Of a stretch of DNA of 64,000 nt, positions 1 to 8,029 are shown in pieces. Under the pieces are notes generated by a model, which worked only from the letters and a program-made list of their open reading frames with translations, was not told the DNA's origin and did not search any database. The stretch is from NCBI RefSeq assembly GCF_040448675.1, contig NZ_CP159289.1, positions 1,736,001 to 1,800,000 on the forward strand, read 5' to 3'. Position 1 is the first letter of the stretch, and every line of letters starts with the position of its first letter. A program made the position numbers and the translations under genes. The stretch is from Dyadobacter sp. 676 (GTDB lineage Bacteria; Bacteroidota; Bacteroidia; Cytophagales; Spirosomataceae).

Positions 1-448
1 ACTCCTGTCCCAGCTTGATCACCAGCTTGCGTTTATCGTAAGTGAATTCGAGCTTCTTTTTGACTTTTCCTGCGATGTCCTCGCTGGTCAGGTCACCATA
101 TTCGCCGGTGGTATCCAGCATTGAAATACCTTTTATTTCAAACCCTTTCGCGTCCAGTTCGAGGGTGTTCTGAGGATAAAAATGAGGCTTGAATTTCAGT
201 ATCGCCGAACCGGGTACCTGTTGTTTTACCCAGTCGAGCTGCAAGTCCAGCCGGGTATACAATATGTCGCTTTTGCGGGTTCTCTCGGGTCTGTAAGGGC
301 CTTGGGGGGTTACGGTGCCGGGGTTTCTCCTGTAAAGTGTGTCGGCATCGGTACCTGCGACGGCCGGGGTACTGAATGCGATAGAAAGTATTCCAAAAAT
401 TGTAAAGATCAATCGGTTCAAAAAAGGTCTTTTATTATCACCGGTCAT
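1..448 (-). CDS. M1-family metallopeptidase, N-terminal part (partial)
   Basis: The reading frame is open from an ATG at 448 to the window edge, giving 149 residues. A hydrophobic N-terminus (residues 11-30, ending in an Ala-Val-Ala-type cleavage region) suggests export. It is followed by a stretch with the look of the N-terminal beta domain of Bacteroidota M1 aminopeptidases (DILYTRLDLQLDW and HFYPQNTLELDAKGFEI). The zinc site (HExxH) would lie beyond the edge and is not visible, so the enzymatic assignment rests on the N-terminal domain only. It lies 79 bp downstream of the LolC/E-like permease and on the same strand, so it may be co-transcribed with rbfA and that permease. Confidence 0.7.
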   Translation of the reverse strand, partial: MTGDNKRPFLNRLIFTIFGILSIAFSTPAVAGTDADTLYRRNPGTVTPQGPYRPERTRKSDILYTRLDLQLDWVKQQVPGSAILKFKPHFYPQNTLELDAKGFEIKGISMLDTTGEYGDLTSEDIAGKVKKKLEFTYDKRKLVIKLGQE

Positions 449-527
449 ATCCGCTTTCTGATTGATTGCTAGGAAGTAAGTCAATGTAAATAAGTTAATA
501 AACGATTCTCTGGTGTTGCCGGCCGGC

Positions 528-1753
528 TTACACCCGCAGCAGCAAACCGGCTTCTGCGGCCCTCCGGGCGGGAATGTAGGAAACAACCATAGTAATCATA
601 ACGACAATAACGCCCGTGTAGAGTATGTCTTCCCAAATTAATTTCACCGGGTAAGCATCCACCAGCGAGGTGGTCATCCCCATCGAAACGAGCCCGTACC
701 GCATTTGCAGCCAGCAAATGGCCACGCCGCCCAACAGTCCCGCCAGGGCACCGGAAAACGCAACGATGGCCCCCTCCGCCATAAAGATCTTCCGGATCAG
801 CGATTGCGTTGCACCCATTGCGTAAAGCATCGACACGTCGTTCTTTTTCTCGATGGCTAACATGCTCAGCGAGAAAAAGATATTGATTGCGGCTACTAAA
901 ATAATCAGGGAAAGGGTGACCGCCACAAAAAGCTTTTCCATTTTTATTGCGCGTAACAGGTCGGCATTGAGCAAGTCGCGGTCTTTCACCACAAATACCT
1001 TGCCAAGTTTCCGGCCGATTTCCGCACTTACCTCTTTTTCGGTATAACCCGGTTTGACATACACCTCCAACGCCGATCGTTCGCTGTGGTAGCCCATAAG
1101 CTCTTCCACTTGTTTCAAAGGGGCAATAATGTAGTCGTCGTAACGGTTTTCGATAAAAAATACACCGCCGGGCCGGAGATTAAGCTGGTTGAATGCGTCC
1201 GGCGACGTGAGGTTGAGCGTTTTTGAGCCGGTACGCGGATATAGTAATTCGAGCGGGGTAAAAATGTCTTCCAGCGAAACCGACAACGCGTTACGGACAC
1301 CTTCCGCCAGGATCGCATACGGAGTGCCGTTATTCCCGGTCAGTTTTACCGAACCTTCGATCATGGCAGTGTCGAGCTGGCCCTGCCGCTCGAATGTGCT
1401 GTCGACACCTTTCAGACGAATGATTGTCTGCTGACTGCCGTAGCGCACCAGCGCATTGTCTTCTATAACCTGTGTAACCAGTTTAACGCCCTCGACCGCC
1501 GCCACTTCGTTCAGAAGCTGCGGCGACACCTTGAACCGCTTTCCTTCGGCCGGAAGAATGCGGATATCGGCATCGAAAGTCTTGAAAATCTTCCGGTTCA
1601 GGTCTTCCATTCCATTGAATACCGACAGTACCACCACCATCGCCATCGTCCCGACCGCCACACCTGCCATGGCAATGCGCGCGATCAGACTGATGAAACT
1701 CCGCTTATTCCGCGAAAAAAATAGCGAACGGCAATCCGGTAGGAAATGTCCAT
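528..1753 (-). pseudogene. LolC/LolE-like FtsX permease, one-base frameshift
   Basis: A 408-residue inner-membrane permease of the lipoprotein-release type (FtsX/MacB_PCD fold) can be rebuilt with one added base. The ATG at 1753 opens MDISYRIAVRYFF; at the A7 run 1715-1721 (plus strand) the frame is lost, and adding one A gives the expected continuation SRNKRSFISLIARIAMAGVA. Downstream the protein is intact: first membrane helix with VGTMAMVVVLSVFNG, a periplasmic domain, three C-terminal helices, and the FtsX-type end ARRAAEAG. The ATG lies 18 nt after the rbfA stop, and rbfA followed by this permease is a usual order in Bacteroidota. An internal start at 1670 would lose part of helix 1. A sequencing error in the homopolymer is as likely as a real mutation. 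Confidence 0.8.
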
Positions 1754-1771
1754 GATGGCTCGAACTTGAAA

Positions 1772-2164
1772 TCAGTAGGTATCTTCCTCCTCGTCGGGCT
1801 GTGCAGGCGGGATCACCAGATCCGCGAACAACTGATCCATTTTGGCTGCGTATTCGGCAGTGTCGTCGATATAAAATTGCAGGTGCGGAACGATCCTCAG
1901 CTGATGCCGGACGCGTTCGGCGAGCTTCTGGCGAATGAAACGGGTGTTTTCCCGGATCGTTTCCAGCAGCATTGTCTTGTTTTTATCGGGCAGAAAGCTC
2001 AGGTAAGCCCTGGCAATGCTCAGGTCGGGCGTTACCCGCACGGCAGTGATCGTCACGAAAGAACCGCTGGTAAGGTGCTGCGCGTCCTTCTGGAAAATTT
2101 CTCCCAGGTCTTTCTGTATCTGCCTGCCTACTTTTTGTTGTCTTTTCGATTCCATATCATGCAT
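1772..2164 (-). CDS. rbfA: 30S ribosome-binding factor RbfA
   Basis: This is a 130-residue protein of the KH-like RbfA family, which binds the 30S subunit during 16S rRNA 5'-end maturation and cold adaptation. The family pattern is clear: an N-terminal basic helix (SKRQQKVGRQIQKDLGEIFQ), the strand VTITAVRVTPDLSIARAYLSF, and the C-terminal segment HQLRIVPHLQFYIDDTAEYAAKMDQLF. Length is typical, with a short acidic tail (DEEEDTY). A second in-frame ATG at 2155 (MESKRQQ) is an equally good start. It is transcribed divergently from the membrane protein at 2363 and heads the unit that continues into the LolC/E-like permease. Confidence 0.95.
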   Translation of the reverse strand: MHDMESKRQQKVGRQIQKDLGEIFQKDAQHLTSGSFVTITAVRVTPDLSIARAYLSFLPDKNKTMLLETIRENTRFIRQKLAERVRHQLRIVPHLQFYIDDTAEYAAKMDQLFADLVIPPAQPDEEEDTY

Positions 2165-2362
2165 ATTAATCGGAGGGATTTTGCCGGTCCTGACCGCACA
2201 TCCTGGTTCGCCAGTTAGGATGATATAAACTTACGTCTCCTAATTCGTTTCCCTCTCTCCTTTCGATAAGTACAAATATCCGTACTTATTTTGTTTTTGT
2301 AGAACCCGGCATTGTAATTTCGTGAAACTTATTTCCCGTCTAAGACCTAATCCACCTGCCGC

Positions 2363-3775
2363 TTGCTTAGTTTTTTTCGCGTAAATGCACGGTACCAGAC
2401 CATCAGTTTAGTAGTATTCTTCCTGCTGCTCCGCCTCCCCTTTTTCCTCGGTGGCGCGCCATTGCTGATACCCGAGCTGAGCTGGATGCTGGTCGGTGAG
2501 CAAATGGGCCGCGGGTTTATGCTTTATCGCGACGTGTGGGACAACGTAAGCCCCTTCTCCGGGCTTACCTATTGGCTAATCGACAGCCTATTCGGCCGCG
2601 CGCAATGGGTGTACCAGCTTGCCGCCATGGGTGTTTCGCTGGTGCAGATATTGTATTTCAATTACGTTATCCACTCCCGCGACGTTTTCCCCGAGCGCAC
2701 TTACTTGCCCGGGGCTCTGTACGCGCTCTTTCTGAACATTTCCTTCGATATGGGTACATTATCGCCCATGCTGATCGCAAACACTTTCCTGCTGTTCGCA
2801 TTCGGTTCGATCGTTAAAATGCTGGTAAGAAGAGAAGTGACCACCCAGGTTTTCGAACTGGGGCTGTATATCGGGATAGCCACATTGTTTTACCTGCCTG
2901 CGTCGCTATTCATGATCTGGGCATTTCTGGCGTTGCTGTTTTATACCGGCTCTACTTTCCGGCACCATTTGCTCGGACTGTTCGGCTCTGTTTTCCCGCT
3001 CCTGATGGTCGTGCTGTTCTTTTATCTGAACAACGGCATCGAAAGCCTGAACCGGAACCTTTTGACCTCCGTCTTTCAGGTAAAACAATACAACCTCAAC
3101 GATTTTTCGTCCCTGCTGGCGTCGCTTTTGCTTCCGCTAAGCTTCGGGATTATGGGTTTTATGCGGATTTTCACAACGCTCCGCTTTGTGAACTACCAGA
3201 CCCGCATTCAGCAGGTAATGGCGTTGTGGTTCATCGCCGCCGTGTTCACCATACCGCTCATGCAATTTCTGGCACCGATGCAATTTGTGATCTTCATTCC
3301 GCCCGCGGCATTCTTCGCCACGCATTATTTCCAGAGTTTCAAAAAGAACAGCTGGGCCGATGAGTTGCAGTTTACCCTTATGGGCGCAATGATCGTTCTG
3401 ATCCAATATCAGGGACTGAGAGGCGTGCTGCCGGGGATTTCGATGGGTAAACTGGAAAACCTGCGTGCCAAACCGGCCAATTTGCCTGACCAGATCAGGA
3501 ACAAGCGTATCCTGGTCCTGGGCCAAAATTCAGGGGAGTATATCAATAATTTCACCGCAACACCATACCTCAACTGGGAACTGGCCAGCTACGACGTGCT
3601 CAATCTCGACAATTTCGACAGCGTCATCCATGTTTACAACAACTTCCGGAAAGACCCGCCCGAGTACGTGATCGACAAGGTAAATATTATGCCGAAACTC
3701 CTGAACCGGGTTCCGGCATTGAAAAGGCAATATATCGAGAGCCCCTGGAAAGGTATTTACCAAAGGGCTTATTAG
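2363..3775 (+). CDS. Multi-pass membrane protein, DUF6427-like
   Basis: A 470-residue integral membrane protein with about ten hydrophobic segments between residues 12 and 350, followed by a soluble C-terminal domain of about 120 residues (from MGKLENLRAKPANLP). The opening LLSFFRVNARYQ and the overall layout fit the Bacteroidota family DUF6427. The gene appears to start at a TTG at 2363, because no ATG is available before the first helix and the N-terminus from there matches the family. The C-terminal domain contains RILVLGQNSGEYINN, which resembles a small Rossmann-like segment, but no catalytic motif is evident. Function is unknown. Its end overlaps the rebuilt end of rpiB by four bases, tail to tail. 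Confidence 0.75.
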   Translation: MLSFFRVNARYQTISLVVFFLLLRLPFFLGGAPLLIPELSWMLVGEQMGRGFMLYRDVWDNVSPFSGLTYWLIDSLFGRAQWVYQLAAMGVSLVQILYFNYVIHSRDVFPERTYLPGALYALFLNISFDMGTLSPMLIANTFLLFAFGSIVKMLVRREVTTQVFELGLYIGIATLFYLPASLFMIWAFLALLFYTGSTFRHHLLGLFGSVFPLLMVVLFFYLNNGIESLNRNLLTSVFQVKQYNLNDFSSLLASLLLPLSFGIMGFMRIFTTLRFVNYQTRIQQVMALWFIAAVFTIPLMQFLAPMQFVIFIPPAAFFATHYFQSFKKNSWADELQFTLMGAMIVLIQYQGLRGVLPGISMGKLENLRAKPANLPDQIRNKRILVLGQNSGEYINNFTATPYLNWELASYDVLNLDNFDSVIHVYNNFRKDPPEYVIDKVNIMPKLLNRVPALKRQYIESPWKGIYQRAY

Positions 3776-4204
3776 CAGGAAATCTTGTCGACACGCGTCT
3801 GATGACGGCCCCCCCTCGAATTCGGTGCCCAGAAATGCTTCCAGGCTGGCCAATGCGGTTTCCAGCTCGATAAAGCGTACCGGAAAGCAAATCACGTTCG
3901 CGTCGTTATGCTGGCGGGCCAATGGTGCGAGCGGCACATCCCACACGAGCGCGGCGCGCACGCCCTGATGCTTGTTCGCGGTAATGCATACGCCTTGCCC
4001 GCTCCCGCAAAGCAATACCCCTTTTTCAAACTCTTTGCTTTCCACTCCGCTCGCCACAGGATGCGCAAAATCCGCATAGTCGGCCGAGTCGGCGCTATAT
4101 GTCCCGAAATCCTTTACTTCAAAACCATTGGTGGTTAACCAGTCGATAACCGGTTGCTTGTAGGGGAAACCTGCGTGATCGGAGCCGATAGCAATTTTTC
4201 TCAT
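3772..4204 (-). pseudogene. rpiB: Ribose-5-phosphate isomerase B, frameshift near C-terminus
   Basis: The enzyme interconverts ribose 5-phosphate and ribulose 5-phosphate in the pentose phosphate pathway. The ATG at 4204 opens MRKIAIGSDHAGFPYK, the RpiB substrate loop, and the catalytic-site segment LLCGSGQGVCITANKHQG is present, as is the HNDANV/RFIE region. At the G7 run (C7 at 3809-3815 on the plus strand) the frame changes after FEGG. Removing one base restores the normal ending RHQTRVDKISC and a stop at 3772, for a total of 143 residues. Without the correction, translation runs on antisense into the neighbouring membrane-protein gene. The mutation would affect only the last 12 residues, but these include the conserved RHxxRVDKI tail. 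It is transcribed divergently from the LOG gene. Confidence 0.88.
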
Positions 4205-4279
4205 TACTTTTTTGTTAATTACAGCCCGCCGCCCGGTAACGGAGGCGGACATCGTGAAAAGTTTTTTATTATTGGTGTT

Positions 4280-4299
4280 AATGGTACAAAGTTACCATT
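4280..4299. promoter_or_regulatory. Perfect inverted repeat between rpiB and LOG gene, over a -7 box
   Basis: The arms AATGGTA (4280-4286) and TACCATT (4293-4299) flank the six bases CAAAGT. On the minus strand positions 4294-4287 read TAACTTTG, which matches the Bacteroidota -7 element TAnnTTTG and points at rpiB (start 83 bp away). The repeat ends 18 bp before the LOG start codon. A regulator bound here could influence both genes. The symmetry and the -7 match are read directly; the operator role is inferred. Confidence 0.5.
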
Positions 4300-4317
4300 A
4301 TACTTATCAACAACTCA

Positions 4318-5103
4318 ATGGATATCCTAAATATGAGTGAAGAAGTAAAACCTACCAATGGCGAACTAGTCGACGTTTCCCTCCTCAACCCGGCGGTTCC
4401 CGAAGATGAGAAAAGGATCAAGGAGGCGTTTGAAGACCGTAACTGGAACGAAATCAAGAGCGCCGATTCATGGGTTGTGTTCAAGGTAATGGCCGAATTC
4501 GTGGAAGGATTTGACAAGCTGGCCAAGATCGGGCCGTGCGTTTCGATTTTCGGTTCCGCGCGTACGCTGCCCGACAATCCCCATTATAAAACGGCGGAAG
4601 AGATCGCCGCCAAACTGGTGCGCCACGGCTACGGCGTGATTACCGGCGGCGGGCCAGGTATTATGGAAGCGGGTAACAAAGGCGCGTTCGAGCAAGGCGG
4701 AAAGTCGGTCGGATTGAATATCAAGCTACCCTTCGAGCAACACAGCAACCTGTATATCGACCACGACAAGAGCATTAACTTCGACTTTTTCTTCGTACGA
4801 AAAGTAATGTTCGTCAAATATTCGCAGGGGTTCATCGTCATGCCCGGCGGCTTCGGTACGCTCGACGAACTTTTCGAAGCGATGACATTGATCCAAACGA
4901 AAAAAATCGGTCGCTTCCCGATCGTACTGGTGGGCACGGCTTATTGGTCCGGGCTGCTCGACTGGATCAAAGGCACGATGCTTAACGAGCGCAATATCAA
5001 CCCCGAAGACCTCAAACTGATCAGTCTGGTGGATACGCCCGACGAGGCGGTGAAGGTGATCGACACATTCTATTCGAAATACCTGCTGAAACCCAACTTC
5101 TAG
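4318..5103 (+). CDS. LOG-family protein (TIGR00730, nucleotide 5'-monophosphate phosphoribohydrolase type)
   Basis: A 261-residue Rossmann-fold protein. The family hydrolyses the N-glycosidic bond of nucleoside 5'-monophosphates; the plant and bacterial LOG members act on cytokinin precursors. The two signature motifs are present: GGGPGIMEAGNKGA near residues 109-122 and PGGFGTLDELFEAM near 173-186, the latter carrying the catalytic Glu. The N-terminal 70 residues (KRIKEAFEDRNWNEIKSADSW) form the helical extension seen in the longer Bacteroidota members. A second ATG at 4333 (MSEEVKP) may be the true start. The physiological substrate cannot be told from sequence. It is transcribed away from rpiB and converges with the helix-hairpin-helix gene. 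Confidence 0.9.
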   Translation: MDILNMSEEVKPTNGELVDVSLLNPAVPEDEKRIKEAFEDRNWNEIKSADSWVVFKVMAEFVEGFDKLAKIGPCVSIFGSARTLPDNPHYKTAEEIAAKLVRHGYGVITGGGPGIMEAGNKGAFEQGGKSVGLNIKLPFEQHSNLYIDHDKSINFDFFFVRKVMFVKYSQGFIVMPGGFGTLDELFEAMTLIQTKKIGRFPIVLVGTAYWSGLLDWIKGTMLNERNINPEDLKLISLVDTPDEAVKVIDTFYSKYLLKPNF

Positions 5104-5120
5104 CAAAGCATTTTCAAAAC

Positions 5121-5158
5121 AAGGCCATGCCGTCAGAAAGACAGGTATGGCTTTGCTT
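5121..5158 (+). terminator. Hairpin after the LOG gene
   Basis: AAGGCCATGCC (5121-5131) pairs with GGTATGGCTTT (5144-5154) with two G-U pairs, and is followed by GCTTTTTG. It lies 18 bp after the LOG stop and overlaps the last codons of the convergent helix-hairpin-helix gene. This fits an intrinsic terminator for the plus strand. Confidence 0.5.
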
Positions 5159-6092
5159 TTTGTAATGTCGCGTCGTCCAGTGCTTTCGCATTCCGCAAAT
5201 CTTCCAGCGATCCGAATGGCCCGTGCTCCTGGCGGTAGTTGATCAGGATCTGCACCTGCTTTCTGTTCTTCAAATAGGGATGCCTGCTGATTTCTTCGAT
5301 CGTGGCGATGTTGATTTGAATCTTTTTAACAGGAGTTATGACGCTGGCGTGCCGTTTCAATTCCGATAACGCGACGGGATCGAGCCCATAGACCTCGCCG
5401 AGCTGTTCATTCGAATGGAAACCACCGAGTGCGTCCCGGAATTTCAGAATCCGCTGTGCAAGTTTGCTGCCGATTCCTTTCAGGCGAATAAGCGTCGTGG
5501 TATCGCATTGATTGATGTCGAATATGCGTTTGCTATCCTGTGTAATTTGCCTTTCCGGTACCTGTGCACCCGATTTGGGTACTGCCGCAGTCCCGGCATC
5601 AGGCGAGGCCCGCGGGATCTGAATATGTTTTTCCAAATGCGTATAAAGCCCGGGCGGGAAATCGTAAATCTTCAGCAAATCCTCTTTCCTGCGAAATTGC
5701 CCTCCCCTGCTTCTGAATTTCACGATTCGCCGGGCGATAAATGCGGGAATTCCGACGCCCATGAGCTCGCTTTCCGAGGCGGAATTAGGATTAAAATCGA
5801 CGGGTTTGATCTGCGTCGTCGTTAGCGATGGCGCCTCGTCGCCCGGCGCGGACCGCCTGCCCTGCCACCTGCCGGGCTTAGCCGACTGCTGCTTTTCCAG
5901 CAGTGCCGCAATGCTGTCCAGCACCTTCATCTCGGGTGGTGAGGCAGTCAGGTGGGGCAAAATCCATCGGCGGAATAAAAAAGGCGTCCAAATAACCACT
6001 CCGCAGAATACCATCATCATCAATGCGCCGCGTGCTTCTTTTCGGGAAATGCCGAAAAAGTCCTGTAAGCCATTTAAAATTTTCTGATACAT
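5133..6092 (-). CDS. Helix-hairpin-helix domain protein, membrane-anchored
   Basis: A 319-residue protein with one membrane segment near residues 22-42 (ALMMMVFCGVVIWTPFLF) followed by three ComEA-type helix-hairpin-helix units. The first is around residues 105-160 (ELMGVGIPAFIARRIVKFRSRGG), the second around 190-245 (TLIRLKGIGSKLAQRILKFRDALGGF) and the third around 262-319 (IEEISRHPYLKNRKQVQILINYRQEHG). Such domains bind DNA without sequence specificity. In ComEA they act in DNA uptake, but here the linker and triple repeat are typical of an uncharacterised Bacteroidota family and a role in competence is not shown. It is separated from the DUF4097 gene by a terminator-like hairpin, so it is probably transcribed on its own. 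Confidence 0.85.
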   Translation of the reverse strand: MYQKILNGLQDFFGISRKEARGALMMMVFCGVVIWTPFLFRRWILPHLTASPPEMKVLDSIAALLEKQQSAKPGRWQGRRSAPGDEAPSLTTTQIKPVDFNPNSASESELMGVGIPAFIARRIVKFRSRGGQFRRKEDLLKIYDFPPGLYTHLEKHIQIPRASPDAGTAAVPKSGAQVPERQITQDSKRIFDINQCDTTTLIRLKGIGSKLAQRILKFRDALGGFHSNEQLGEVYGLDPVALSELKRHASVITPVKKIQINIATIEEISRHPYLKNRKQVQILINYRQEHGPFGSLEDLRNAKALDDATLQKAKPYLSF

Positions 6093-6157
6093 AAATCGGG
6101 ATTTGTTTTCCCTTTTGACGCTGCATCAGCGTTTTGGTAACAGGTTTTAGAACACAA

Positions 6158-6185
6158 ATGAGCAGACGGTAAACCGCCTGCTCAT
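6158..6185 (-). terminator. Terminator hairpin after the DUF4097 gene
   Basis: ATGAGCAGACGG (6158-6169) and CCGCCTGCTCAT (6174-6185) form a 12-bp stem with one mismatch and a four-base loop. On the minus strand it is followed by TTTGTGTTCT. It lies 22 bp after the DUF4097 stop. Confidence 0.6.
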
Positions 6186-6207
6186 CCATGCATTCAAAAA
6201 GCGATCT

Positions 6208-7242
6208 TTATTGATTCACATAAACACTGCCTGCGCTGGCCGAAAGTGTTACCGGAATACCTCCACCGTTCATTTTTCCTTGAACGCGGTCTTTTTCAGC
6301 CGAGCCGTCAAAGTTTTTAAGCGGGATCGTCACTCTGTTTCCCCTTAGGTTCAGGTCTACACCTTTATCCAACGGCATTGTAACACGAACACTGCCAGCG
6401 GAGGTCGACAAGTCTACATATTTACCCAGCGATTTCAATTCGAGTTCGATACTGCCCGCGCTGGTGCTAGCGCGCACGCTGCCCGACACATCGGCCAGGT
6501 GCACCGAGCCACCGGAGGTTCCGGCATCAAGCGAACCGTTTACGCCATCGCCACGAATACTTCCGCCACTGGTATGTGCTAAAATATCGCCGTTGAGCTT
6601 ATTCAGTTCGATGCTGCCACCGGAAGTTTTGAGCTCGATTTTACCTTTCAACTCATTGGCTTTAATACTGCCTCCGCTGGTATGCAGGTTGATATCATTG
6701 CTGCAATGCGCCACATCGATGCTTCCGCCGGAAGTGTGGCCCTGTATTTTGCCATCGAGGTCGTCGATCTTGAGGCTTCCTCCGCTGGTCGAAAAGTTCT
6801 GGTTGCCGCTTAACGATGCAATTTTGATACTTCCACCACTGGTTTTGAGGTTGGTAGCCACATTCCGCGGGGCCGTCACCTTAAATGCGATGGAAATACT
6901 TCTTTTGTCGTTCCATTGCAGGTTACTTTTTCTTTTCGCGGTAGCAATCACCTTGCTGCCTTCCGTGCCGATCAGGATGTCATAGTCTTCCAGGCGGTCT
7001 TCGATTTCCTCCTTCGTCAGATCCTTATTCCCGTTGCCACGCACATACATTTCCACTTTAAAGCCGTTCGGCTGCCCGCCTTGTACAGCAATGGAGCCTC
7101 CGGACGTCTCGACTTGTAATTCTTTCAGGGATGAGCCGTTGAAGTTTTTAGTGACGTAAGGTTTGTCATCGTCGCTTTGCGCGAACGCAGTCATGAAAGA
7201 CATTGCCGCCAACGCGAAACCAAGTAGTTGTTTAATTTTCAT
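6208..7242 (-). CDS. DUF4097 beta-strand repeat protein, exported
   Basis: A 344-residue protein with a Sec signal peptide (residues 1-21, ending AMSFMTAFAQ). From residue 30 onward it is built of short beta-strand units, most centred on the tetrapeptide SGGS or SAGS. At least nine copies appear at spacings of about 18-22 residues (for example HTSGGSIDVAHC, HTSGGSIKANEL, KTSGGSIELNKL, TSAGSIELEL). This fits a parallel beta-helix or solenoid like other DUF4097 and GIN-domain putative adhesin proteins. The cargo or partner is unknown. The strong internal repetition is visible at DNA level as repeated TCCGCTGGT-like units. A divergent small gene starts 133 bp away. Confidence 0.88.
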   Translation of the reverse strand: MKIKQLLGFALAAMSFMTAFAQSDDDKPYVTKNFNGSSLKELQVETSGGSIAVQGGQPNGFKVEMYVRGNGNKDLTKEEIEDRLEDYDILIGTEGSKVIATAKRKSNLQWNDKRSISIAFKVTAPRNVATNLKTSGGSIKIASLSGNQNFSTSGGSLKIDDLDGKIQGHTSGGSIDVAHCSNDINLHTSGGSIKANELKGKIELKTSGGSIELNKLNGDILAHTSGGSIRGDGVNGSLDAGTSGGSVHLADVSGSVRASTSAGSIELELKSLGKYVDLSTSAGSVRVTMPLDKGVDLNLRGNRVTIPLKNFDGSAEKDRVQGKMNGGGIPVTLSASAGSVYVNQ

Positions 7243-7374
7243 GGAATCTGTCGATTAGTTTAATCAATGATGTAAAACCGGATGTCGAAGTTGCACGGCG
7301 GGAATTTAAAATCCAGGTAGCGGGCCGGTCGGTATACTTTTTGCAATATTTATTTTCAAAACCTGCAACACATC

Positions 7375-7605
7375 ATGAAAACATACCGAGTAAAAGCCGT
7401 CCGGGAATCCGACGAAAACGTGGTATTGGACATCCTGCAAAACCTGCAACGGCAAGGGACGATCGTATTTGAAGAAGAGCAATTTCAAAACCGCGCTAAA
7501 GAAGCCGCACCTGCCACGGAGGAGCAGGTGCAGGAGATTATCGATGAAGCGGAATTAGGTCCTTATTATTCTGAGAAAGAGGCGAAAAAAATCCTTCATT
7601 TGTAG
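7375..7605 (+). CDS. Small acidic protein of unknown function
   Basis: A 76-residue soluble protein (MKTYRVKAVRESDENVVLDILQ at its start), rich in Glu, with a probable amphipathic N-terminal strand-helix and a C-terminal helix (EEQVQEIIDEAE, then SEKEAKKILHL). Size and charge resemble antitoxins of type II modules, but no toxin gene is adjacent, so this is not claimed. The ATG has a TATACTTTTTGC stretch about 40 bp upstream that could serve as a -7 region. It converges with the following small lipoprotein gene with only three bases between the stops. Confidence 0.6.
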   Translation: MKTYRVKAVRESDENVVLDILQNLQRQGTIVFEEEQFQNRAKEAAPATEEQVQEIIDEAELGPYYSEKEAKKILHL

Positions 7606-7608
7606 GAA

Positions 7609-7965
7609 TTATTGTTTCTTAATATCGATAACCTTGATCTCGTCAAAGGTATTCGTTGCCCCCCAGCCGCACTGCACCGCGCCTTTCCCCCCGGTGAGGC
7701 TATATTTGAGGCGTACTTTGGTAAAGCTGTAATAATCGTCGCTTTTGCCAAGCGCTTTCTCTATTTTTGAAAGGGAAGCTTCGTTGGGGAGTAATGAATA
7801 CGTGCTGTCGGCGGTGGTTACGGAGAAATGCCACGAACACCCGTCGGCGGCGAGCATGTTGGTCCATGTGGCGTCTACCTCGTAAATCTGCTGATTGATG
7901 TCGTCACTTTCATCATGGCAGCTTATCCAGGCCAGTAAACCGAACAAAACGATCAGAACTTTCAT
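7609..7965 (-). CDS. Small putative lipoprotein, unknown function
   Basis: A 118-residue protein with a signal peptide ending in a lipobox-like LLAWISC (Cys at residue 16), so export as a lipoprotein is likely. The remainder is predicted to be mostly beta strand (WHFSVTTADSTYSLLPNEA; SFTKVRLKYSLTGGKGAVQCGWG) and ends IKVIDIKKQ. A domain like this is common among uncharacterised Bacteroidota lipoproteins, but I recognise no family. Its closeness to the GH1 gene on the same strand (65 bp) permits co-transcription. Confidence 0.65.
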   Translation of the reverse strand: MKVLIVLFGLLAWISCHDESDDINQQIYEVDATWTNMLAADGCSWHFSVTTADSTYSLLPNEASLSKIEKALGKSDDYYSFTKVRLKYSLTGGKGAVQCGWGATNTFDEIKVIDIKKQ

Positions 7966-8029
7966 GGTTACAGGGATTTTGATTGTCGGTTAGACACGGC
8001 CTCGTTCGAAATAGTTGGAACCCTCCGGC

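Noticed and set aside
3530..3771. C-terminal extension of rpiB antisense to the membrane-protein gene
   Set aside because: It arises only from the extra base in the C7 run; the corrected frame gives the normal RpiB ending and a stop at 3772.
7375..7605. Small acidic protein as an antitoxin
   Set aside because: Size and charge fit, but no toxin-like partner is next to it; the neighbour is a lipoprotein on the opposite strand.
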